6,774 nucleotides of DNA from Magnetococcales bacterium (GCA_015228995.1 JADGCM010000093.1:1-6774), one strand, 5' to 3'. Positions 1 to 6,597 are shown, numbered from the stretch's first letter. Program-made: numbers and translations. The notes: generated from the sequence alone by a model not told the origin.

Positions 1-31
1 ATTCGTGTGGATAGTGGAACATCAAGAAATT

Positions 32-46
32 TGCCCCGAAGGGGCA
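32..46 (-). terminator. Possible intrinsic terminator after cysQ
   Basis: On the minus strand TGCCCC, loop TTC, GGGGCA forms a perfect 6-bp GC-rich stem 72 bases past the cysQ stop, followed by AATTTCTT. The U-tract is short and interrupted, so termination may be weak. A second small hairpin (CATCAT 45-50 with ATGATG 58-63) lies beside it. The rest of 1-117 shows no gene. Confidence 0.4.
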
Positions 47-117
47 TCATGTTCGCGATGATGTTGCAAGGTAGTGCATTAACTCCGACCGCGATGCTAC
101 TACCGCGTGGCACATTC

Positions 118-942
118 CTATCGCCGTTGACCTGGGGACAGAGGAACCTGGGCCAAGCGTTGCAATAAGGCTGGATGGAGTGTGCCATTACTCGCCAACA
201 CCGACGTCAGTTGCGGCAGGGGACGATTGAAAAGCAGATCGTTGCCCTGCTGATCAGTAACCCGGCCACCACCACACTTCACCAGCAGTAGACCAGCACA
301 AATATCCCACTCACTTTTCGGTGCCAAGGTAAAGGTCAGATCGTAGTAACCACTGGCTACCAGGGCCAGTTTATAGGCCACCGACCCCATCACTGTGAGT
401 TGCAACTCATCACGAAATGGCTCCCATTCACCACGATATGTCTCTGAATAGCTTGACAAACAAGAAGCACCTAACAGCTGCTGTCGGTTGCTAACCCGAA
501 CTAGCTGATCATTCAGGTAACTACCCCCTTGATGCCAAGCCATAAACAGTTGCTCACGGGCCGGGTTATAAACGCACCCCAGCAACGGCCGTCCCTGCTC
601 TACTAGGCCGATGGATATGGCAAACTGGGGCTGGCCACGAATGAACTCTCGGGTGCCATCAATGGGGTCGATTACCCAAACGCGTTGTTGTTCGAGTCGC
701 TCTGGATGATCTGGGCTCTCTTCTGATAGCCAACCATAGTTGGGTGTCGCCGTCATCAACATCTGGTGCAGCAAGGCATTGGCCTCCATATCGGCCTGTG
801 TTACTGGATTGTCGACACCCTTGCTCCCCACCCAACTGCGTGGGTCCGGACTCTCTCCCGGGCGGTAGTAGCGCATAATCAACGCCCCAGTCTGACGTGC
901 CGTTGCCGTTACTAGGTCAATGAGAGCAGCCTGCTCCGTCAT
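118..942 (-). CDS. cysQ: 3'(2'),5'-bisphosphate nucleotidase CysQ (PAP phosphatase)
   Basis: Predicted cytoplasmic Mg-dependent phosphatase of the inositol-monophosphatase/FIG superfamily. Known CysQ enzymes hydrolyse PAP (adenosine 3',5'-bisphosphate) to AMP and phosphate, removing the by-product of PAPS reduction in sulfate assimilation. The 274-residue length is close to the usual size. Visible metal and substrate motifs are DNPVTQAD (44-51), EES (74-76), WVIDPIDGTREFI (89-101, with metal-ligand candidates D92 and D95) and EWDICAG (211-217). The TREFI continuation after DPIDGT favours CysQ over SuhB-type inositol phosphatases. The start ATG overlaps the yrfG stop as ATGA. A strong AGGAGG lies 7 bases upstream, inside the last codons of yrfG, so translation is very likely coupled. 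It is the last gene before a GC hairpin. PAP phosphatase is the best call; activity on other small phosphates cannot be excluded. Confidence 0.92.
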   Translation of the reverse strand: MTEQAALIDLVTATARQTGALIMRYYRPGESPDPRSWVGSKGVDNPVTQADMEANALLHQMLMTATPNYGWLSEESPDHPERLEQQRVWVIDPIDGTREFIRGQPQFAISIGLVEQGRPLLGCVYNPAREQLFMAWHQGGSYLNDQLVRVSNRQQLLGASCLSSYSETYRGEWEPFRDELQLTVMGSVAYKLALVASGYYDLTFTLAPKSEWDICAGLLLVKCGGGRVTDQQGNDLLFNRPLPQLTSVLASNGTLHPALLQRLAQVPLSPGQRR

Positions 943-1622
943 ATCAATCCCTCCTCATATACCCGCACCGGTAGGATGGCGTCAAAATCATCGATCGAGG
1001 GAAAACGACTCGAATAGACTGGATTGGCCGATGAGTTGGGGGTGGCAATGTGGATTAGCTGACCAATGCCATAATCAGCCGCTGCCTGCAACACCGCTTC
1101 GGCATCGTCAATTAACAGCGTTGTCGCCGGATCGAACCCCAGCCTCTGTTGCAACAGGGGCCAAAAGGCGGCATGCTCCTTGGCCCAACCGATTTCATGG
1201 CTGGTGATGGTGCCATCCAGCCAGTTACCAATCGGCGTCCGCTGTAGTTTCAAAGTTAAAGAATCGATGTGAGCGTTGGTGACCAACCAGACCGGGCGAC
1301 CACTGGCACGCAATTGCCCCAGCAAGAGCTCTACCTGCGGCCGCAATTGAATCAAATGGGCAATATCGTGTTTAAGCAGAGAGATATTAAATCCAAACTG
1401 CCGTGACCAATAATCCAGATCATACCATTCCAGACGTCCCTGCGCTTCCTGGTAGGCAGCCAGCACACGCTGGCGAGCGGCCGTGTCGTCAATTTGGTGA
1501 TGGCGTGCGTAAGCCATCGGCACAGTCTGTAAAAAAAACAGCTCATCAAAGCGCAGATCAAGCAACGTGCCGTCCATATCGAGCAACACCGTATGTATCC
1601 GCGCCCAATCCACCAAAGACAT
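939..1622 (-). CDS. yrfG: HAD-family GMP/IMP nucleotidase YrfG
   Basis: Predicted cytoplasmic 5'-nucleotidase of the haloacid dehalogenase superfamily. The E. coli relative dephosphorylates purine mononucleotides such as GMP and IMP. With the ATG at 1622 the protein has 227 residues, close to E. coli YrfG (222). HAD motif I is DMDGTLLD (15-22, nucleophile D15 and acid/base D17). Motif II is LVTNAH (T115, N116). The motif III lysine is K148 in WAKEH. Motif IV is IDDAEAVL (D172, D173). The cap contains LEWYDLDYWSRQ (64-75), close to the E. coli sequence. Starts at 1628 (two residues longer) and at an upstream GTG (1706) are open. The 1622 start gives the family's usual distance of about ten residues before the DxDGT strand; no start has a clear Shine-Dalgarno. 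The gene begins 1-7 bases after the Ig-like gene and overlaps cysQ by 4 bases. Confidence 0.9.
   Translation of the reverse strand: MSLVDWARIHTVLLDMDGTLLDLRFDELFFLQTVPMAYARHHQIDDTAARQRVLAAYQEAQGRLEWYDLDYWSRQFGFNISLLKHDIAHLIQLRPQVELLLGQLRASGRPVWLVTNAHIDSLTLKLQRTPIGNWLDGTITSHEIGWAKEHAAFWPLLQQRLGFDPATTLLIDDAEAVLQAAADYGIGQLIHIATPNSSANPVYSSRFPSIDDFDAILPVRVYEEGLI
950..955 (-). promoter_or_regulatory. Shine-Dalgarno of cysQ, embedded in the end of yrfG
   Basis: On the minus strand the sequence reads AGGAGG, 7 bases before the cysQ ATG at 942. These bases also encode part of the YEEGLI tail of YrfG. The perfect site fixes the cysQ start and, together with the ATGA overlap, indicates translational coupling. 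Confidence 0.85.
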
Positions 1623-1629
1623 GGTCATT

Positions 1630-4248
1630 CTAACCGGAGGAGTTGACCAGCAAACCGCCCCCATACGGAAGAGGATGTTGCGGATCGAAAAGCGATACCG
1701 TGCCACCTAGCAACGCCGATCCGTCATAACGGTTCAGCACCCGCGTCAGGCTCGCCGCCGCCACTGACACACTCGCTACCGTCACACTCAAAGCGTTGGA
1801 AGACTTACTGACGTTGCCCGCCAAATCGGTCTGGATGGCCTTAACGTTGGGATACCTTCCGGCTAGCAGGCTATCCGTTACGGCAGGACTGACCCACTTA
1901 CCATTACCGTCGATCAAGATGGGCTCACCAATCTGCTCTCCCGTATCAACCGTGCTGTTTTTATTGCTATCATTGAATAAAATGATGGTAGCACCCTTTT
2001 CACCACTACCACTCACAATACCGGTAGCAGCCGCGAACTTTAGACCGGTCGGAGCTGCTGGGGCAACACTATCAACGCTGAGCATCAGTGCCTCTGAAGC
2101 TTCACTCTCATTACCAGCCACATCAGCCTGTTTAGCCGTTATGCTGTGGGTGCCATTGCTCATCTTGGAGACGTTTACGCGCCAGTTTCCCTCGCTATCG
2201 GCGAGGCCACTGCCGATGCTCTTGTTGTTCTCCAGTAAAATGACTTGAGCGCCCGTCTCTCCGCCCGTACCTGTGATCACCAACCCAGCCGTCTTATTGG
2301 TAATGAAGCCTGCATGACCGAGATTGATCCCGTCAACTATGGTTAAGTCAGCAACTGCCGTTGGCGGTTCTTGGTCTATCTTCAAAGTGAACGGCGCCGA
2401 CCGGCCGCTTTTCGTGCCATCGGCATAGACCTGAGCAGCAGTCAGAACCCAGGAATCCGCCTGCGCGGCCAAGGTCAAGTCCGTTTTCCAGCTTCCTCTT
2501 GATACCGCCACCGTTTGCAGCGCCTCGGTTGCGTCACCGGCAAACAACAACACCCTGATAGCGTTGGCCTTACTGGTAGTAGTGGTACCAGAAATAGTCA
2601 AGCCGCTGCTCTTGTTGGTGATGTTATCGCTGTTAGAAAAGCCCGTGTCATCCTCTGCTGCTAAATCAATCCCCCCTGGAGTCGTTACGGTGACCGCCAA
2701 GGCAGTCGATGTCGCTTTACTAATATTACCAGCCAGATTAGTTTGTACAGCCCTGATCGCATGACTACCTCCAGCCAGATCGACGCTGGCCGACCAGGCA
2801 CCACTTTCATCGGCGGTAGTAGTAGCCAATAACTCACTAGTGGCCAGTTTTCCATCTTTGTTGATATCGTCGAATAGCGTCACTATAGCACCATTGGCAC
2901 CGCTACCAGTCAACTCTAAACCAGTACCAGACGAAAGTACCTGGTTGTAGCTAGCAGATCCATTTATTTTTAATCCTGATGGGGCAGCAGGCACACTGGC
3001 ATCAATTAAGATCGACAACGGCTCCGACTCGCCGCTGGTTTCACCATCGATGGTTTGCTTGGCAACAAGAGTGTGGAGCCCCGGGGTTAAGTTGGCCACT
3101 TTCAAGCTCCAGCTGCCGGTGGCGGTGACAACGGCACTGCCCACAGTTTTAGAGGCACCTTCTCGAACCAAGGTAATCTTGGCATTAGGTTCGCCGCTTC
3201 CGGTAATCGTCAAACCACTGGTCTTGCTGGTGATGCCGTCACTGTTCGAACTGCCGGTGTCATCGGTTTCCAGCAGCACCGGAGCAGAGGGCGCTGGGGG
3301 TAAATTGGCTTCAGTAACACTGATCGCCAGGATCTCCGATGGTTGGCTCCAACCGCCAGCTGCGTCACTCTGCACCGCCCGAATGGCATGGTCGCCGAGC
3401 GTCAATTCCGGGATGTCCGCCGACCAAACCCCTTTGTTGTTGACGATAGCCACCGCCAACGGCTCGGTATCCAGTTCTCCATCCAATTCTTCGAACAGCA
3501 ATACCCGCAAGCCACTCTCACCACTGCCATTAATGGTCAAACCGTTGGTAATAGAGGTGATATTATCCGTTGCTATGCTGCCACTATCATCCTCTGCGGC
3601 CAAGTCCAACTTGGTCGGTACTGCGGGTGGGGTGGTGTCAATCACCACGGTCAACGCCGAAGAGGCCTTGCTGACATTACCCGCCACATCGGTCTGGATG
3701 GCAACAATGACATGGGTACCATCCGGCAGCCACTCGAAGCGATCTTCCCAACTACCATCCTCGCCAACCACCACGGAGTCTATCCCCTGAAACTCGACGC
3801 TATCCAGTTTACCGTTTTTGTTGCGGTCCGCAAATAAGGTGACCTGACTGCCAGCTTCGCCGCGGCCGCGAATCAGTAATTCTTCGGCAGCACTGGTGAT
3901 ATTATCGCTCGATAAAAAACCAACATCGCTCTCAGTCGCCAGGTCCAGTCCTGCTGGAGAAGCGGGCGCTGTCGCATCGATACTCACTTCCAGTGGTTCA
4001 GAAGCCTCCCCCAGTACACCATCAATGAGCTGTTTAGTGGTGAACGAGTGGAGCCCCTGGCTGAGCCCGGACAGCTTGACGCTCCAACTACCCGCTGTGA
4101 TCGTCATCGTGCCCTTGCTGCTGCTGCCATCAAATAACACCACCTTGGTACCCACTTCACCCTCATCGGTGAGGGTGAAACTGGCCCTACTCGTGATATT
4201 ATCGCTGTCGGAAGCACCGCTATCGTCCGCGGCAACCAAGTCGATCAT
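1630..4248 (-). CDS. Large protein of eight tandem bacterial Ig-like repeats (adhesin-like, possibly truncated)
   Basis: An 872-residue protein of unknown specific role, almost wholly built of Ig-like beta-sandwich repeats of the Big_6/Big_13 type. Approximate repeat boundaries are 1-100, 101-213, 214-323, 324-425, 426-526, 527-634, 635-735 and 736-830, followed by a 42-residue tail. Each repeat shows variants of DDSGxSxSDNITS, GLTITGSGE, xVTLF, GxWS and HxIxAxQTDxAGNxSKxSxxLxVxID, usually ending in a Pro/Ala-rich linker. Repeats 2, 5 and 8 carry EF-hand-like acidic loops. The protein contains no cysteine and is acidic, as is common in type I-secreted adhesins. However, no signal peptide, membrane segment, LPxTG or GGxGxDxxx (RTX) motif is seen. 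The ATG has a GGGAG 7 bases upstream. In-frame codons run back only six residues to a stop, so translation begins exactly at a repeat edge next to a REP-like element. It may be a 5'-truncated remnant of a longer adhesin gene or a short repeat protein exported in trans. The ORF is secure; the function is inferred from architecture only. Confidence 0.8.
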   Translation of the reverse strand: MIDLVAADDSGASDSDNITSRASFTLTDEGEVGTKVVLFDGSSSKGTMTITAGSWSVKLSGLSQGLHSFTTKQLIDGVLGEASEPLEVSIDATAPASPAGLDLATESDVGFLSSDNITSAAEELLIRGRGEAGSQVTLFADRNKNGKLDSVEFQGIDSVVVGEDGSWEDRFEWLPDGTHVIVAIQTDVAGNVSKASSALTVVIDTTPPAVPTKLDLAAEDDSGSIATDNITSITNGLTINGSGESGLRVLLFEELDGELDTEPLAVAIVNNKGVWSADIPELTLGDHAIRAVQSDAAGGWSQPSEILAISVTEANLPPAPSAPVLLETDDTGSSNSDGITSKTSGLTITGSGEPNAKITLVREGASKTVGSAVVTATGSWSLKVANLTPGLHTLVAKQTIDGETSGESEPLSILIDASVPAAPSGLKINGSASYNQVLSSGTGLELTGSGANGAIVTLFDDINKDGKLATSELLATTTADESGAWSASVDLAGGSHAIRAVQTNLAGNISKATSTALAVTVTTPGGIDLAAEDDTGFSNSDNITNKSSGLTISGTTTTSKANAIRVLLFAGDATEALQTVAVSRGSWKTDLTLAAQADSWVLTAAQVYADGTKSGRSAPFTLKIDQEPPTAVADLTIVDGINLGHAGFITNKTAGLVITGTGGETGAQVILLENNKSIGSGLADSEGNWRVNVSKMSNGTHSITAKQADVAGNESEASEALMLSVDSVAPAAPTGLKFAAATGIVSGSGEKGATIILFNDSNKNSTVDTGEQIGEPILIDGNGKWVSPAVTDSLLAGRYPNVKAIQTDLAGNVSKSSNALSVTVASVSVAAASLTRVLNRYDGSALLGGTVSLFDPQHPLPYGGGLLVNSSG
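1759..4248 (-). repeat. Eight Ig-like coding repeats with a three-repeat super-period
   Basis: Tandem coding repeats of about 300-340 bp span most of the gene. In reading order they run 4248-3949, 3948-3610, 3609-3280, 3279-2974, 2973-2671, 2670-2347, 2346-2044 and 2043-1759. Repeats resemble the one three positions away. Repeats 1, 4 and 7 share HxxxxKQ and a VxID or VPAAP-type linker, with IDGxxxxxSEPL in 1 and 4. Repeats 2, 5 and 8 share an EF-hand-like loop and QT(D/N)xAGN(V/I)SK. Repeats 3 and 6 share the opening (L/I)DLAAEDD(S/T)G. The codons for SDNIT (TGATATTATCGCT or close on the + strand, near 4193, 3898, 3559 and 2619) are also conserved at DNA level. Confidence 0.75.
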
Positions 4249-4255
4249 TGAGCTA

Positions 4256-4260
4256 CTCCC
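4256..4260 (-). promoter_or_regulatory. Likely Shine-Dalgarno of the Ig-like gene
   Basis: The minus strand reads GGGAG, 7 bases before the ATG at 4248. This supports that ATG as a usable start even though the protein begins abruptly at a repeat boundary. The match is short, so it could be coincidental. Confidence 0.5.
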
Positions 4261-4296
4261 TGTAATCTAGTTGCGGGCACCCCTGTCTTCGGCCTT

Positions 4297-4395
4297 CCCC
4301 TCACTCCCAGATATCCCCCTCTCCCATAAGTGGAGAGGGGAGCATGAAGCGGCCTCTTCACCCTCTCCACTTGTGGGAGAGGGCAGGGTGAGGGG
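4297..4395. repeat. REP/MITE-like double-hairpin inverted repeat
   Basis: Two arms in inverted orientation, each of which is itself a hairpin. The left hairpin is CCCCTCTCC (4316-4324) with GGAGAGGGG (4332-4340). The right hairpin is CCCTCTCC (4361-4368) with GGAGAGGG (4376-4383). Both have 7-base loops. The outer flanks also match as an inverted pair: CCCCTCAC (4297-4304) and GTGAGGGG (4388-4395). CCCTCACCC/CCCTCTCC-rich elements of this sort are dispersed in intergenic regions of many proteobacteria. It carries no gene. ORFs crossing it are artefacts. It lies between the transporter stop and the Ig-like gene and could act as an RNA-processing or stability element. No T-run follows either hairpin, so it is not a classical terminator. 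Confidence 0.75.
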
Positions 4396-4431
4396 TGTGA
4401 AAGCCCCGTCTTGTAGTGCAAACGAAAGCAA

Positions 4432-4461
4432 AATATATGCCATATACACTATTACGGGCAA
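4432..4461 (-). promoter_or_regulatory. Weak candidate promoter for the Ig-like gene
   Basis: On the minus strand TTGCCC (4461-4456, 4 of 6 to the -35 consensus) and TATATT (4437-4432, 5 of 6 to the -10 consensus) are separated by 18 bases. The site lies just upstream of the REP-like element and overlaps a 13-bp palindrome. Transcription from here would cross both hairpins before reaching the gene. The evidence is consensus resemblance only. Confidence 0.25.
4434..4446. repeat. 13-bp AT-rich perfect palindrome
   Basis: TATATG, a central C, and CATATA form a perfect dyad 21 bases past the transporter stop codon. It overlaps the -10 element of the weak promoter candidate, so it could be an operator half-pair, or it may be chance in an AT-rich patch. 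Confidence 0.4.
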
Positions 4462-4467
4462 CTGACC

Positions 4468-6585
4468 TCAACGGTGTGGTAGCCGCAGCGGGTCATCGTC
4501 TTCGGCATTTTCGGCTCGGCAGAGGATTTTTTCAAGGGCTAAATCGGCAGTGGAGAAGAAGTGACCGGCGCCGATTTTATCCCATAGACCGGTGGCGTGC
4601 ATGACATCCGTCACCTGCTTTTTAAGATCGGAAAACACCATCACGGTACCATGTTCACTGAGACGATCAACCAAGTGATGGATCACTTCTTCGCCAGATG
4701 AATCGATATCGTTGATGCCATCGCCAACAATCAACACGTAGGGCGCTTCTGGGTTGTTGGCAACGGCGTTGAGGACGGCATCCTCGAAGTAGGATACGTT
4801 GGCAAAATACAACCGACCATCAAACCGGATGACAGTAACAATTTTGGAGGTAGCCAAGTCGTTGACCTTGGCATCGCGTAGGGAGCCATCGCGACAACGA
4901 CCCAGAATCGCCACGCGTGGCCGCATGGTGTGGTAGAGAAACAGAAAGAGAGACAACGCCGTGCCGACCATAATGCCTTTATCGAGATGAGGGGCGGCCA
5001 ACAAGGTGACGACGAAGGTGACTGCGACCACCATGCCATCGACACGACTGGCCTGCCAGGTGTGTTTGATAGCCGTAGGAGTGATCAAGCTGGTGACCGC
5101 AAACAGGATGATCACCGCCAACACCGCTTTGGGAAGATGGTAGAGATAAGGAGTGAGAAATAGCAGGGTAACGGCCACAAAAACACCGTTAGAAACCATA
5201 GCCAACCCGGTCTTGGCACCAGCCTGCAGATTAATTGCTGAACCGGTGAAGGAACCACACGCCGGATAGGCCTGAAAGAAAGCGCCGCCGATGTTAGCGA
5301 TACCCTGGCCAATCAACTCCTGGTTGGGATCGATCATCTGCTTTGACTTGGCTGCCATCGCCTTGGCCATGGCGATCGACTCCATAAAAGCAACCAATGA
5401 AATGATCAGCGCTGATGAAAACAATGACGCAACAACATCCATGCCAATGGTGGGTAGGCGAAACTCGGGCAAACCGGCCGGGATATTACCGACCACATCG
5501 CCACCACTCATGAGGTATAACTCACCTTTGTCGATCTTCTTGATATGCCAACTCCGACCATCGGTTTCGACACCAGCCGGTACCGCACCCTGCATGTACA
5601 ACGTGGCAGGCTCGCTCTCAGGCTTGTTGGCCCGCTCGAAGTGCATTTGGTTGATTAATTTCAAGCGACCGCTATTTTGAGCTTTTAGCGTATGCACATC
5701 CAAGCGCAATAGATCGATTGCATGGTCCAAATCAGCGGCAGCACGGCCATTGTCTTCCTTGTGGGCGGCACGAAGCTGGATCGATTTAGCGGTGATCTCG
5801 ACCATCAAAGCGGTGATCTGTCGATCAGTCTGACTGTAACCAACCAACAAATTTTGGGCCTCAGTATTGGTAACCTGTTCGGGAGTACCCTTGCTTTTAT
5901 GTTCAAAACCAACTAATTGGCTAACAAGCGTCGTAATCACCACCACGATCAGCACACTCGGCTTGGCCAGTAAGGGCACCTTTTTGAGTGCCAACATCAA
6001 TACCAAAGCAACGACCGACATGACGAGCGTTGGTAGGTGGGTTTGTGGTAGATAACCCAGCGTCTCCCAAATATCTTTGATGAAGGAGTCACTGCGCCCT
6101 TTGGGGATACCCAGCAACATATCGAGTTGAGACAGGCCGATGATAATCGCTGCGGCATTCATAAAGCCCAGAATCACCGGGTGGGAAACGAAATTGACGA
6201 TGGTACCGAGCTTGATCACCCCCAGTCCAAATTGGATGACCCCGACCAATAAGGTCAGTAACAAGGCCAAACCGACGTATTCATCGGTGAGAGGGACTGC
6301 TAGCGGCGTGATGGCAGCGGCTGTCATCAGCGAGACGACAGCCACTGGTCCGGTAGCGAGCTGGCGACTAGAGCCCCATAACGCCCCCAGCAGTGCCGGC
6401 ACAAAAGCGGTATAGAGACCGAAATAAACCGGCAATCCGGATAGCTGCGCGTAAGCCATCGCCTTCGGTACCAGCACCAGCGCACCGGTAATACCGGCCA
6501 TTAAGTCATCGCGGAAGGTAATGGCGGGAACGGGAAACCAAGACAGGAATGGGAACAGGCGCAGCACGAGCTTATTGGCAATCAT
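4468..6585 (-). CDS. SulP-family inorganic anion (probably sulfate) transporter with STAS domain
   Basis: Inner-membrane transporter of the SulP/SLC26 family, 705 residues. The N-terminal signature is LVLVPKAMAYAQLSGLPVYFGLYTAFVP (37-64 region), followed by ATGPVAVVSLMTAAA and many hydrophobic segments. The later core segment has NIGGAFFQAYPACGSFTGSAIN (431-452 region). The cytoplasmic STAS domain spans about 577-690 and includes DIDSSGEE (626-633). Two oddities stand out. About 138 hydrophilic residues (228-365) are inserted before the usual (V/I)PxGLP stretch. In addition, G448 occupies a position that is usually Arg in SFSRSAVN-type sequences. Sulfate is the likeliest substrate from the family and from cysQ nearby, but bicarbonate, molybdate, dicarboxylates and other anions occur in this family. 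The start is supported by AGAGGA 6 bases upstream and by the normal N-terminal family length. It is the first gene of the window on this strand and has a repeat-rich leader. Confidence 0.9.
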   Translation of the reverse strand: MIANKLVLRLFPFLSWFPVPAITFRDDLMAGITGALVLVPKAMAYAQLSGLPVYFGLYTAFVPALLGALWGSSRQLATGPVAVVSLMTAAAITPLAVPLTDEYVGLALLLTLLVGVIQFGLGVIKLGTIVNFVSHPVILGFMNAAAIIIGLSQLDMLLGIPKGRSDSFIKDIWETLGYLPQTHLPTLVMSVVALVLMLALKKVPLLAKPSVLIVVVITTLVSQLVGFEHKSKGTPEQVTNTEAQNLLVGYSQTDRQITALMVEITAKSIQLRAAHKEDNGRAAADLDHAIDLLRLDVHTLKAQNSGRLKLINQMHFERANKPESEPATLYMQGAVPAGVETDGRSWHIKKIDKGELYLMSGGDVVGNIPAGLPEFRLPTIGMDVVASLFSSALIISLVAFMESIAMAKAMAAKSKQMIDPNQELIGQGIANIGGAFFQAYPACGSFTGSAINLQAGAKTGLAMVSNGVFVAVTLLFLTPYLYHLPKAVLAVIILFAVTSLITPTAIKHTWQASRVDGMVVAVTFVVTLLAAPHLDKGIMVGTALSLFLFLYHTMRPRVAILGRCRDGSLRDAKVNDLATSKIVTVIRFDGRLYFANVSYFEDAVLNAVANNPEAPYVLIVGDGINDIDSSGEEVIHHLVDRLSEHGTVMVFSDLKKQVTDVMHATGLWDKIGAGHFFSTADLALEKILCRAENAEDDDPLRLPHR
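5491..5904 (-). other. Non-canonical hydrophilic insertion within the SulP membrane domain
   Basis: Residues about 228-365 separate the membrane segment ending VITTLVSQLVGF from GNIPAGLPEFRLP, parts that in most SulP proteins are only some 15-20 residues apart. The first part (about 240-320) reads as helical and charged, with heptad-like hydrophobics (QITALMVEI, AIDLLRLDVHTL, LKLINQM). The second part (about 326-362) looks beta-rich (ATLYMQGAV, WHIKKI, ELYLMSGG). There is no frameshift, so the insertion is translated as part of the transporter. I do not recognise the fold. Confidence 0.65.
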
Positions 6586-6591
6586 CGACGA

Positions 6592-6597
6592 TCCTCT
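6592..6597 (-). promoter_or_regulatory. Shine-Dalgarno of the SulP gene
   Basis: The minus strand reads AGAGGA, 6 bases before the ATG at 6585. It supports this start, which also matches the normal N-terminus of the family. Confidence 0.75.

Noticed and set aside
1623..1706. Longer yrfG starting at the GTG at 1706
   Set aside because: The extra 28 residues lie within the end of the Ig-like gene, do not resemble the family N-terminus, and lack a Shine-Dalgarno.
1630..4248. RTX toxin or type I secretion substrate call for the Ig-like protein
   Set aside because: No GGxGxDxxx nonapeptides, C-terminal RTX or hemolysin-type signal were seen. Being cysteine-free, acidic and Ig-rich is suggestive but not enough.
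3050..4270. Long plus-strand open frames (up to 246 codons) opposite the Ig-like gene
   Set aside because: They are antisense shadows of the repeats: low-complexity Leu/Ser/Pro/Val-rich translations that repeat with the same period, without ribosome sites.
4267..4465. Overlapping open frames of about 64 codons on both strands across the intergenic region
   Set aside because: They translate the inverted repeat itself (Pro/Ser/Gly-rich on one strand), mirror each other on the two strands and have no convincing start context.
4705..5163. Small open frames inside the SulP gene on both strands
   Set aside because: They lie in alternative frames of a strongly supported transporter and have no recognisable protein features.
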